The notes: generated by a model from the letters alone, not told the origin. A stretch of 6,688 nt of DNA from Coriobacteriales bacterium (GCA_031254905.1 JAIRTN010000173.1:1-6688); one strand, 5' to 3'. Counted from the first letter of the stretch, positions 1 to 6,000 are shown. Program-made: numbers and translations.

Positions 1-315
1 AGTGGTACCGGCACAGATGCACTGGCCGTTTGCGTCCATGCACTCAGGAGGGCAGGACTGGGGGCACTCGGCCATACCGCAGCCCTGAGTCTGCGCGTCT
101 GAGGCAGGGTTCAGCAAAACGCTCACGCTGATGGAGGAGCCCGCCTGTATACTGACCGAGGAAGAACCTACCGATATGCCCACCGCCCCCCTATCATAAT
201 AGGCAAACGCGGTCGTCGGCAGCAGCGCCCCTATAAACACAAGGCTACAGAGCAGGACAAACAGCACGCGCGCACGGCGCCCAGCCCCCCGAAGCATGTT
301 CTCGCGTTTTCTCAT
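1..315 (-). CDS. Secreted cysteine-rich protein of unknown family, N-terminal part (3' end off window)
   Basis: An open frame of 105 codons starts at ATG 315-313 and is still open at base 1, so the C-terminus is missing. The start is preceded by TTGGAG with 5 bases between GGAG and ATG. ATG at codon 7 has no clear ribosome binding site. The product begins with a typical Sec signal peptide: a basic n-region rich in Arg/Lys (residues 2-16), a hydrophobic core (about 17-33), and a signal peptidase I-like site TTAFA|YY after residue 38. The mature part starts with a Ser/Val/Ile/Gly-rich stretch of alternating pattern (about 44-68), plausibly beta strands. Next comes a cysteine cluster at residues 79, 84, 88, 92, 99 and 101 (spacing C-x4-C-x3-C-x3-C-x6-C-x-C), rich in Pro and Gly. 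No cell-wall anchor or enzymatic motif lies in the visible part. I do not recognise the family. An exported, disulfide-bonded surface or extracellular protein is inferred. It has its own promoter candidate upstream. Confidence 0.8.
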   Translation of the reverse strand, partial: MRKRENMLRGAGRRARVLFVLLCSLVFIGALLPTTAFAYYDRGAVGISVGSSSVSIQAGSSISVSVLLNPASDAQTQGCGMAECPQSCPPECMDANGQCICAGTT

Positions 316-365
316 AGACGCTCCAACATAAGGCCTTTATTCACAGCTATAAACAGACACCCCCA

Positions 366-374
366 AGTATAGCA
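366..374 (-). promoter_or_regulatory. Extended -10 promoter candidate for the secreted protein gene
   Basis: The minus strand reads TGCTATACT, a TGn extended -10 with TATACT (one mismatch to TATAAT). A start site about 7 bases downstream would give a leader of roughly 43 bases before the ATG at 315. No TTGACA-like -35 is present at 17 bases. That region is a G-tract, which fits with reliance on the extended -10. It was found by eye only. Confidence 0.5.
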
Positions 375-379
375 CCTTC

Positions 380-397
380 TCCTTCCCCCCGCCCCCC
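380..397 (-). other. G-tract (G6-C-G6) in the gap after plsC
   Basis: On the minus strand two runs of six G, separated by one C (bases 385-397), are followed by AAGG and AGAAGG. This lies between the plsC stop and the extended -10 of the next gene. It could form a two-tetrad G-quadruplex in the non-template strand or in read-through RNA. It could also just be a G+C-rich spacer. No stem-loop with a T-run, and so no standard terminator, was found in the 124-base gap at 316-439. Confidence 0.4.
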
Positions 398-439
398 TCG
401 GTTGGAGTGACTGGTTATGGCGTTGTGGGTGGTTGGGAT

Positions 440-1138
440 TTAGTGTGGTCTGGGGTATTCCATGTCGTAGACGCGTTTCATTACCTCGGTGGTAAACGCG
501 GTGAGGCGTTCGTGTTTTGGCAGAGAAGCGAAGGGCTCATCGTCTATGGAGAGGGGGTCGCCGAAGCGCAGGGTGACAGTTGGCAGACGGAAAAGAGCCT
601 TGCCTTCGGGACAGATGCGGTCTGTGCCCCAGATCCGCACGGGAATCACGGGTGCCTTTGCAAGCTGCGCGATAAGCGCGACGCCTTCGTGATAGGTGAC
701 TTCTTGGTCTTTGAAGCGAACGCGGGTTCCTTCCGGGAAGATGCCGACAAGCTCCCCGCGTTTGAGCATGCGCGTCGCACGTTTGATGGCGGACATATCG
801 GCAGTATTGCGCCTGACGGGGAAGACGCCAACCCACGCCACAAGACGTGTGATGATGGGGTGGAGTTTGAGAAATTCTTCTTTGGAGAGATAACGGATGG
901 CCCGTGGGCGCAACACGGACATCACGAATACCGGGTCGAGATAGGAATGGTGGTTGCCGACAATAAGGGCGCCGCTGCCCTTGGGCAAATCCTTCAGCTT
1001 ATCGAGACCGAAGGCTCGGTAGCGAAACAGCGGAAAGAATACCACGCGGATAACCGCAAAGATGATGGTGCAGAACTTCTGAGGGAAGTGTCCCTCGCCC
1101 GACGAGGGCGTGTCGTAGAAGTAGTCGAGTGGCTTCAT
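440..1138 (-). CDS. plsC: 1-acyl-sn-glycerol-3-phosphate acyltransferase (PlsC/LPLAT family)
   Basis: This 232-residue protein has the usual length for a bacterial PlsC. It transfers an acyl chain to the sn-2 position of lysophosphatidic acid to give phosphatidic acid at the inner face of the membrane. The four family blocks are visible: NHHSYLD (62-68, the NHx4D catalytic motif), GVFPVRR (104-110), FPEGTR (134-139, phosphate binding) and VIPVRI (164-169). A hydrophobic stretch near residues 23-38 probably associates with the membrane. The start ATG overlaps the cmk stop as ATGA and is preceded by GGGGGAG (1143-1149) at 4 bases, so translation is probably coupled to cmk. It is the last gene of the biosynthetic block. 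The acyl-donor (acyl-ACP or acyl-CoA) cannot be told from the sequence, and related acyltransferases share these motifs. Confidence 0.93.
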   Translation of the reverse strand: MKPLDYFYDTPSSGEGHFPQKFCTIIFAVIRVVFFPLFRYRAFGLDKLKDLPKGSGALIVGNHHSYLDPVFVMSVLRPRAIRYLSKEEFLKLHPIITRLVAWVGVFPVRRNTADMSAIKRATRMLKRGELVGIFPEGTRVRFKDQEVTYHEGVALIAQLAKAPVIPVRIWGTDRICPEGKALFRLPTVTLRFGDPLSIDDEPFASLPKHERLTAFTTEVMKRVYDMEYPRPH

Positions 1139-1959
1139 CGCTCTCCCCCGGCGGAGGGCTCTCCGGAAGCAGAACTTCCGCTAGCAACGGCGGAGCCTCC
1201 ACTAGCAAAACCGCCAGCAGCAGCAAAGCCGCCAGCAGCGTCGGATCCTCCGTTCGCCTCCTCCACACCCCGCGCTCGCCCCACAATGGCGGCGACAACC
1301 TCCTCTATCGTCATCCCTGTGCTATCCAACTCCCAACTATCCAGCGCCGGAACGAGCGGCGCGACCTCGCGGGACGAATCGTAGGCATCGCGGCGCAAAA
1401 TGTCCTGAAGTATGGTGGCCACCTCCTGTGCGCTGGCCACGCTTCTCCCCTCCTTCTCGGCGTTTTGCTGGGCGCGGCGGCGCGCACGTTCATCGGCACT
1501 CGCGGTAAGAAAAACCTTAAGTTCGGCACGGGGAAACACCACCGTCCCGATGTCGCGCCCCTCCATAACGGTGTTGTGGGCACGCCCGAAGTCCCGCTGC
1601 TGAGCGGTCAGTGCCTCGCGCACCCCCGAATCGGCGGAGACAGGCGAGACCGCCTTGTCCGCCTCCGGCGTCCGTATCTGTCGCGTAACATCCTCGCCGT
1701 TGATAAACACTTGAGAAGGAAGGGGCTCGCCTTGGACAAAGCCAAAATCTATGGGCTCGGTACGGGCAATTTCGCGTATGCGCTCAACGCTTGAGGCGCA
1801 CAAGGGCTCCGAGAGGTCGAGGCGCTCCGCAAGAGCGCGCCACGCAACCGCACGGTACATGCTGCCGGTATCGAGATAGGCAAAGCCCAACTCACGCGCA
1901 ACGAGTTTAGCAACCGTTGATTTGCCGGAACCCGCCGGCCCATCGATGGCGATAATCAT
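1135..1959 (-). CDS. cmk: Cytidylate (CMP/dCMP) kinase with a low-complexity C-terminal tail
   Basis: The enzyme phosphorylates CMP and dCMP with ATP in the cytosol. The P-loop GPAGSGKST is at residues 7-15, followed by the family segment LDTGSMYRAVAW (29-40), the CMP-site motif GRDIGTVVFP (134-143) and RRDAYDSSREVAPL (189-202), as in bacterial Cmk. I place the start at ATG 1959-1957 because AAAGGAAAGG lies just upstream and the protein then begins MIIAIDGPAG, as is usual. A TTG start at 2007 would add 16 residues with no family resemblance. The product is 274 residues against a usual 220-230. The excess is a tail from about residue 229 rich in Gly, Ala and Ser, with the unit AAGGFA occurring twice. 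The kinase core looks complete and active. The gene lies 75 bases after aroA (aroA-cmk adjacency is common in bacteria) and overlaps plsC by 4 bases. Confidence 0.95.
   Translation of the reverse strand: MIIAIDGPAGSGKSTVAKLVARELGFAYLDTGSMYRAVAWRALAERLDLSEPLCASSVERIREIARTEPIDFGFVQGEPLPSQVFINGEDVTRQIRTPEADKAVSPVSADSGVREALTAQQRDFGRAHNTVMEGRDIGTVVFPRAELKVFLTASADERARRRAQQNAEKEGRSVASAQEVATILQDILRRDAYDSSREVAPLVPALDSWELDSTGMTIEEVVAAIVGRARGVEEANGGSDAAGGFAAAGGFASGGSAVASGSSASGEPSAGGER
1138..1275 (-). other. Low-complexity Gly/Ala/Ser tail of Cmk
   Basis: This stretch encodes residues 229-274 of Cmk. It lies beyond the last conserved helix and is composed mostly of Gly, Ala and Ser with a few Glu and Arg. 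It contains the 18-base tandem repeat at 1204-1239 and two overlapping short inverted repeats (CGGAG/CTCCG at 1152-1165 and CGGAAG/CTTCCG at 1164-1180). The encoded segment is probably disordered. The reading frame is intact to the stop, so I treat it as part of the protein. Confidence 0.8.
1204..1239 (-). repeat. Tandem repeat, 2 x 18 bases, 17/18 identical
   Basis: Bases 1204-1221 and 1222-1239 are directly adjacent copies differing at one position (A/G). They encode AAGGFA twice in the Cmk tail. The unit length is a multiple of three, so gain or loss by slippage would keep the frame. Confidence 0.9.
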
Positions 1960-1960
1960 A

Positions 1961-1970
1961 CCTTTCCTTT
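1961..1970 (-). promoter_or_regulatory. Ribosome binding site that decides the cmk start
   Basis: The minus strand reads AAAGGAAAGG, with AGGA 5 bases before ATG 1959. No such site precedes the in-frame TTG at 2007, so the shorter Cmk is preferred. I found no promoter in the rest of the 75-base gap between aroA and cmk. Confidence 0.75.
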
Positions 1971-2034
1971 CCACAACGCTTCTGTGAGGAGATGCCTCCC
2001 TCTCCAAGAATACGCCTCTTGCTTGTTATCGCAT

Positions 2035-3423
2035 CTATGATAACCGCCTGAGGTCGTCGAAAAAACCGGGATAGCTGACGTTTGCGCTTTCGAGCCCCGC
2101 AATGACAGGCGCAAGGTCAAAGGCACGCGCGGCAACCGCCCACGTCATCACAAGACGATGGTCGCTGTATGTCGCAAGTCGAACCCCCCTGTTGCGCGGC
2201 GGGCCGTACTCAACATACAGGTCGTCGCCCTCCTCGCGCGCCGTGCAGCCAAGCGCCAGCAAGCCCTCAACAATGGCGGCAAGACGATTCGATTCCTTCA
2301 CGCGAAGCTCTCCCACCTGCCGAAACACCGTCGTACCCTTCGCGGCGGTCGCAAGCAGCGCCAGTATCGGCACCTCGTCGATGAGCGCGCCAATCTCATG
2401 CGCCTCAACCACAATTGCCTCAAGCCCCTCGCGATGGCGCAACGTCACATCCCCTACCTGCTCACCCCCCAAGGACGAATTTTTGCTTATCTCAATAGCA
2501 ATTTCTGCCCCCATGCGTTCTAATATGGTGAGAAACCCGGTACGCGTGGGGTTGAGAAGCATCCCGCATACCCGCACCTCGCTTCCGGGAACAAGCGCCG
2601 CCGCCACAAGCAAAAACGCCGCCGAAGACGGGTCGCCGGGCACCTCGCAATCCACGGCGCCAAGACGGCTGCCCCCGGTAACACTCACCGCAAGCCCATC
2701 AACCGCAAGGCTCGCCCCGTAGGCGCGCAAAAGCAGCTCGGTATGGTCGCGGCTTTTGTGCGGCTCCGTCACCCGCGTCGTCCCCCGCGCGTTGAGGCCG
2801 GCAAGCAAAATGGCGCTCTTGACCTGCGCAGACGCAACCGGGCTCACATAATCTATCGCCCGCAGCGCGCCGCTGCCCTCCGCGGTAAGCGGCAGCCTCA
2901 GGCCTTTTTCTTGAGAATTGGTAATGGGGATAAGGTCGGCACCGCCGTTGCCGTTGCCGTCCCTGTCACCACGATTACTGAGGCCGTCATACTCCGAAGC
3001 CGAAGAATAAAAATGGGCCCCCATCTGAGTAAGAGGAAGCACAACCCTATCCATTGGCCGCCCCGAAAGCGAGGCATCGCCCACGAGGGAGACAGCGCAG
3101 TCATAGCCGCTCACGATGCCGAGTAAAAGGCGGGCCGTTGTGCCCGAATTGCCGCAGTCCACGACGTGTTTTGGCGAGCGAGGACCCGCGTCGCCCCATC
3201 CAGTGATACTGCCGACGAGACTGCGCCCGTCCTTATCCCCATTTAACTCTACCTTTGCGCCGAGGGAGGCGATGGCATGCAGGGTCGAGCGGACATCGAG
3301 GGAATCGAGCAGGCCACGCACCTGCGAGCGGCCGTTTGCCATGGCGGAAAAGAGCGCAACGCGGTGGGACAGGGACTTGTCGCCCGGCACGCGGAGGTGG
3401 CCTTTGAGGGCGGACGGCGACAC
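2035..3423 (-). CDS. aroA: 3-phosphoshikimate 1-carboxyvinyltransferase (EPSP synthase), class II-like
   Basis: The enzyme joins shikimate 3-phosphate and phosphoenolpyruvate to EPSP, the sixth shikimate-pathway step, in the cytosol. Visible motifs: LKGHLRVPGDKSLSHR (6-21), CGNSGTTARLL (90-100), GRPMDRV (121-127), SAQVKSAI (198-205), SRDHTE (224-229), NPTR (291-294), RVKESNR (374-380) and SDHRL (420-424). The set GDKS, SAQ-x-K, R-x-H-T-E and N-x-TR fits the description of class II EPSP synthases. I choose GTG 3423-3421, two bases after the tyrA stop, giving 462 residues. The open frame continues 86 codons further, but only as Arg/His/Pro-rich sequence inside tyrA, unlike any AroA. The ribosome binding site is weak (GGGAA), so coupling to tyrA is likely. 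A loop of about 30 residues (about 143-173), rich in Gly, Asp, Asn and Ser, appears inserted before the family segment LRLPLTAEG. Confidence 0.94.
   Translation of the reverse strand: MSPSALKGHLRVPGDKSLSHRVALFSAMANGRSQVRGLLDSLDVRSTLHAIASLGAKVELNGDKDGRSLVGSITGWGDAGPRSPKHVVDCGNSGTTARLLLGIVSGYDCAVSLVGDASLSGRPMDRVVLPLTQMGAHFYSSASEYDGLSNRGDRDGNGNGGADLIPITNSQEKGLRLPLTAEGSGALRAIDYVSPVASAQVKSAILLAGLNARGTTRVTEPHKSRDHTELLLRAYGASLAVDGLAVSVTGGSRLGAVDCEVPGDPSSAAFLLVAAALVPGSEVRVCGMLLNPTRTGFLTILERMGAEIAIEISKNSSLGGEQVGDVTLRHREGLEAIVVEAHEIGALIDEVPILALLATAAKGTTVFRQVGELRVKESNRLAAIVEGLLALGCTAREEGDDLYVEYGPPRNRGVRLATYSDHRLVMTWAVAARAFDLAPVIAGLESANVSYPGFFDDLRRLS
2905..2997 (-). other. Probable low-complexity loop insertion in AroA
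   Basis: Residues about 143-173 of AroA lie between the conserved LTQMGAHF and LRLPLT segments, where most family members have only a short turn. The centre is rich in Gly, Asp and Asn (GDRDGNGNGG, 152-161). The underlying DNA has short repeats of GCCGTT/GCCGTC (+ strand). The assignment rests on remembered family layout rather than on an alignment. Confidence 0.6.
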
Positions 3424-3425
3424 GG

Positions 3426-4751
3426 CTATTCCCGAGGGCCGAGCGGGCGGAATGATACGTCGAAACCGCCGTCTATCAGCATGTTCATGAGGCGGCCGAT
3501 GTCGCCTTCGTCCGTGAGGATGAGTTCGAGGATGGCGGTTGCTTCGTTGATGTGGTCGATGTTGATGGACTGGATGTTGCAGCCCGCCCTGCCGGTGAAC
3601 CCGGTAACTTGCGCGATGACGCCGCTGCGGTTTGCCATGGGGATGCGCACTTCTACGAGGCGCGAGGAATCCGGAACCCATGTTGCGGGGATGGAGGCGC
3701 GTGTTTTTGCCGCGCTTGCTAGTAAGCGCGTAAGCTCGTGTGCGTCGGCGGAGTTGAGGGAGGCTTCGATTTGCGAAATAACCTGCCTGAGTTCGACGAG
3801 ACCGCGGGAAAGTGCCTCACGGTTGTCGAGCGCTATGCCACACCAGAGTTCCGGCGAGCCGGCGGCGATGCGCGTTGTGTCTCTGAAGCCGCCCGCCGCG
3901 AGGTGGAATATCTCCTGCTTGTCGCGGGCATGGGCGCCCGCAAGCTGCACGAGCGCGCTTGCGACTATGTGTGGCACGTGACTGACGACGGCAATTGCCT
4001 CGTCGTGTTCCTCGCGCGGGAGGGTGATGCTGCGCGCGCCGAGGGACGTGACGAATTCGTGCAGGCGCGTGAAGACCTGCGGGTTGGAATGTTCGTCGGG
4101 GCAGAGTATCCAGTGCGCGTTTTGGAACAGCGCGGCCCGCGCGCCCTCGATGCCGTTGACCTCGCTGCCGGCCATGGGGTGGCCGGGGATGTAGCGCGAG
4201 GAATCGGAGAGGATGCGCTGGGCGAGGCGGGTGAAGACGCCTTTGGTGGAGGCGACATCGGTGATGGCGCCGTGATAGCCGCTGGCCTCGATGCGGGTGA
4301 GCCAGTCCTCGGCGCAGGAAACCGGGATGGCAAGCACAATGAGGTCTGTTTGCTCGTCGGTGAGCCAGGAGGCGGGGGCGATGGCGGGGGTGCCGTTGGA
4401 GGCGGGGGCGCCGTCGCTGCCGCTGCTGCCATCGCCGTCGTCGCTGCCGTCGCTGCCAAGGGCCGTAAAGGTGCCATCGGCACCCATGAGGGCGCCGTCG
4501 TCGAGGAAGCCCTTCGCACGGGCGCCTTCGATTGCATGTCGGTCAACATCGATGCCGCGCACACGAGGTGCCACATCCGCACGCGCCTTGAGCGCGGCGG
4601 CTATCGAGCCACCGATGAGTCCCACGCCTACAATGAGAATGGAGGCAAAGGGCAGTGCCGAGGAAGAAGCCGCCGAAAAGTCCGTCGAAGGGCCGTCTGG
4701 AGAAGTGCTGTCTGGAGAAGTGCCGATTGATTGCTTCCTTTGCATAGTCAT
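3426..4751 (-). CDS. tyrA: Prephenate dehydrogenase with C-terminal ACT domain
   Basis: The enzyme oxidatively decarboxylates prephenate to 4-hydroxyphenylpyruvate with NAD(P), the committed step to tyrosine. An arogenate-using relative cannot be excluded. The product has 441 residues. The Rossmann fingerprint GVGLIGGS is at 42-49, the family segments DVASTKG at 165-171 and GHPMAGSE at 190-197, the catalytic-His region HDEAIAVVSHVPH at 249-261, and GFRDTTRIA at 288-296. An ACT domain follows at about 364-436, probably for tyrosine feedback. The first 35 residues are Ser/Pro/Asp-rich, and a second low-complexity stretch (about 98-128) interrupts the Rossmann domain just before DLIVLAIP. Two starts are possible: ATG 4751 (GGAGAG 11 bases upstream) or ATG 4745 (AGG closer), differing by two residues. 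hisC ends 27 bases upstream, and aroA starts 2 bases downstream. Confidence 0.94.
   Translation of the reverse strand: MTMQRKQSIGTSPDSTSPDGPSTDFSAASSSALPFASILIVGVGLIGGSIAAALKARADVAPRVRGIDVDRHAIEGARAKGFLDDGALMGADGTFTALGSDGSDDGDGSSGSDGAPASNGTPAIAPASWLTDEQTDLIVLAIPVSCAEDWLTRIEASGYHGAITDVASTKGVFTRLAQRILSDSSRYIPGHPMAGSEVNGIEGARAALFQNAHWILCPDEHSNPQVFTRLHEFVTSLGARSITLPREEHDEAIAVVSHVPHIVASALVQLAGAHARDKQEIFHLAAGGFRDTTRIAAGSPELWCGIALDNREALSRGLVELRQVISQIEASLNSADAHELTRLLASAAKTRASIPATWVPDSSRLVEVRIPMANRSGVIAQVTGFTGRAGCNIQSINIDHINEATAILELILTDEGDIGRLMNMLIDGGFDVSFRPLGPRE
4368..4460 (-). other. Low-complexity insertion in the TyrA nucleotide-binding domain
   Basis: This stretch encodes about residues 98-128 and is dominated by Gly, Ser, Asp and Ala (for example GSDGSDDGDGSSGSDG at 99-114). 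Short DNA repeats are visible, such as CCGTCGCTGCC at 4411-4421 and again at 4447-4457 on the plus strand. Both flanks read as normal TyrA, so the frame is kept. It probably forms a flexible surface loop. Confidence 0.7.
4692..4721 (-). repeat. Tandem repeat, 2 x 15 bases, 14/15 identical
   Basis: Bases 4692-4706 and 4707-4721 (plus strand GCCGTCTGGAGAAGT and GCTGTCTGGAGAAGT) are directly adjacent. They encode the doubled five-residue unit TSPDS/TSPDG at residues 11-20 of TyrA. The unit is a multiple of three, so copy-number change would not shift the frame. Confidence 0.9.
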
Positions 4752-4778
4752 ACCTGTCTATTCTCTCCAAAACCCCGC

Positions 4779-5867
4779 TTATGCACCAAAGATTTCCTCG
4801 AAAGCGGCTATCGTCGAGGCAACCCCTTCTTCATCCCCCACACCAACACGCAGTCCGCTCGCGCCCGGGAAAGCCCGCGCAATGATGCCCCTCTTGAGTA
4901 GGGCATTAAAGGTCGCCGCCGGGTCTTCGACCTCAACCCAAATGAAGTTCGTCTGGCTCGGCAGATATTTCAGACCCAGTCGCTCAAAACAGGCGGAAAG
5001 CCGTTTTCTGCCCGCCGCGTTGAGGACGCGGCGACGTTCAAGTTCTACGTCGTCCTCAAGGCAGGCGCGGGCGGCAACTTGCGCAATCGTGTTGACGTTA
5101 AAGGGCTCCCGCACCTTGTGCAACATCTCGACCAATATCGAGGGAGCAAAACCATAGCCGCAGCGCAGGCCCGCAAGCCCATATATCTTAGAAAAGGTGC
5201 GCAGAACCACGTAGGGGCGTTGCCCATCGAAATACGCAAGGGGCTTTACTGCCTGCTCATCGTCGATGAACTCCTCGTAGGCCGCATCCACCACAACAAG
5301 TACGTGCGGCGGCACTTTTCCAAGGAAATCCTCAAACTCAGCGCTGCGCACCACACCGCCCGTGGGGTTGTTCGGCGTACACACCGTGACGATTTTTGTT
5401 TGCTCGTCGATGGCGTCTAACAGGGCATCAAGATTAAAGGAGCCGTCCGCCGACAGCCCGACCTCGCGGTACTCTGCGCCAGCAATTTGCGCCGAGGAGC
5501 GATAGACGATAAACGACGGCCAGCCATATACCACGTTGTCTCCCGGCTCAAGGCAGGTCTGAGCGATGAGGTCGAGAAGCTCGTTGGAGCCATTGCCGAC
5601 GGTTATCTGGTCGGCCGGAATATCGTAGTGCCAAGACAAGAGCCGCGTAAGCTGGTAAGCGGAGCCATCCGGATACTCATTGAGGGTGACAAGCGCGTCC
5701 TGCATCGCGGCCAAGGCCGAAGGAAACGGCGGCAGCGGACTTTCATTCGACGAGAGTTTATAAATGGTATCAACTTCCGCAATCTGCCATATCTGCTCCT
5801 CGCGCAAACCGGGCTGGTAGGCCTGCACTGGCTCAAGATTCTTCCGAAAAAATGTCGCCCAATCCAT
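4779..5867 (-). CDS. hisC: Histidinol-phosphate/aromatic aminotransferase (class I/II, PLP-dependent)
   Basis: This 362-residue fold-type I aminotransferase has the usual HisC length. Visible residues include the NES segment (41-43), GNGSNELLD (91-99), the PLP-contacting CTPNNPTG (163-170), DAAYEEF (194-200, Asp194 to the pyridine N and Tyr197), Lys227 in RTFSKIYGLAGLRCGYG (223-239) as the Schiff-base lysine, and Arg340 in GLRVGVG for the substrate carboxylate. The start ATG 5867 is set by AAGGAG (5874-5879) at 6 bases. An in-frame ATG at 5897 adds ten charged residues without a ribosome binding site. Members of this family act on histidinol phosphate, on phenylpyruvate and 4-hydroxyphenylpyruvate, or on both. 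With tyrA and aroA directly downstream and no other his gene in view, a role in Tyr/Phe transamination is likely. The gene symbol follows family usage only. Confidence 0.9.
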   Translation of the reverse strand: MDWATFFRKNLEPVQAYQPGLREEQIWQIAEVDTIYKLSSNESPLPPFPSALAAMQDALVTLNEYPDGSAYQLTRLLSWHYDIPADQITVGNGSNELLDLIAQTCLEPGDNVVYGWPSFIVYRSSAQIAGAEYREVGLSADGSFNLDALLDAIDEQTKIVTVCTPNNPTGGVVRSAEFEDFLGKVPPHVLVVVDAAYEEFIDDEQAVKPLAYFDGQRPYVVLRTFSKIYGLAGLRCGYGFAPSILVEMLHKVREPFNVNTIAQVAARACLEDDVELERRRVLNAAGRKRLSACFERLGLKYLPSQTNFIWVEVEDPAATFNALLKRGIIARAFPGASGLRVGVGDEEGVASTIAAFEEIFGA

Positions 5868-5869
5868 GG

Positions 5870-5967
5870 GTTTCTCCTTATCCCTGTCACGCCACATTTG
5901 AGGAAACGCTTATTATCTCATTCGGCACTTCCCTATGGTACCTCAACCGTGCTAAAAAGATGTTGAG
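5870..5967 (-). promoter_or_regulatory. hisC leader with competing short inverted repeats (possible translational control)
   Basis: On the minus strand four segments follow each other: 1, CTCAAC (5962-5967); 2, GTTGAGG (5941-5947); 3, GTTTCCTCAA (5898-5907); 4, GGAGAAAC (5870-5877), which contains part of the hisC ribosome binding site. Segment 2 pairs perfectly over 6 bases with segment 1 (14-base loop) or over 6 with segment 3. Segment 3 can pair with segment 4 over 7 bases with one bulge. A 1:2 plus 3:4 fold would hide the ribosome binding site, and a 2:3 fold would free it. Six-base complements are expected by chance in a 133-base gap, so this is suggestive only. There is no T-box motif and no leader peptide rich in Tyr, Phe or His codons. 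Confidence 0.25.
5912..5920 (-). promoter_or_regulatory. Weak extended -10 promoter candidate for hisC
   Basis: The minus strand reads TGAGATAAT, a TGn plus GATAAT (one mismatch to TATAAT). There is no recognisable -35 at 17 bases. A start near 5905 would leave a leader of about 37 bases before hisC. If used, it would separate the aromatic block from nrdR-dut. Confidence 0.35.
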
Positions 5968-5990
5968 ACAGTCCCTACCCTTGCCTCATC
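5954..5990 (-). terminator. Weak terminator-like hairpin after dut
   Basis: In the minus-strand RNA, GATG and AGGCA on the 5' side can pair with UGUCU and CAUC on the 3' side. The stem is 4+5 bp with a 3-base bulge, one G-U pair and an 11-base loop, and CUUUUUAG follows. The U-run of five is real but the stem is poor, so partial termination at most is expected. Confidence 0.2.
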
Positions 5991-6000
5991 GTCTGCCGTC

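Noticed and set aside
407..1384. Long plus-strand open frame (325 codons) opposite plsC and cmk
   Set aside because: It lies antisense to two clearly recognised genes, has no family-like motif, and its end is low-complexity sequence mirrored from the cmk tail. Long antisense frames are expected in G+C-rich DNA.
1960..2007. TTG start of cmk 16 codons upstream
   Set aside because: The added residues are unlike Cmk, and the strong AAAGGAAAGG site directs starting at 1959.
1960..2034. Internal promoter in the aroA-cmk gap (TATTCT on the minus strand)
   Set aside because: There is no -35-like hexamer and no TGn extension, so the match is no better than chance.
3424..3681. N-terminal extension of AroA by 86 codons
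   Set aside because: The extra residues are Arg/His/Pro-rich and out of frame with the tyrA ACT domain, which is plainly coding. AroA similarity begins right after GTG 3423.
3738..4730. Long plus-strand open frame (330 codons) opposite tyrA
   Set aside because: It is Gly/Ala/Val-rich where it mirrors the TyrA insertion and shows no recognisable motif. TyrA on the minus strand accounts for the sequence.
5868..5897. Upstream ATG start of hisC
   Set aside because: It has no ribosome binding site, and the ten added residues are mostly charged. The AAGGAG site lies inside this stretch at the right distance from ATG 5867.
5868..6000. T-box or leader-peptide attenuator before hisC
   Set aside because: The gap lacks the T-box consensus and is too short. 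The small open frames (such as four codons MRQG near the dut end) contain no runs of Tyr, Phe or His codons.
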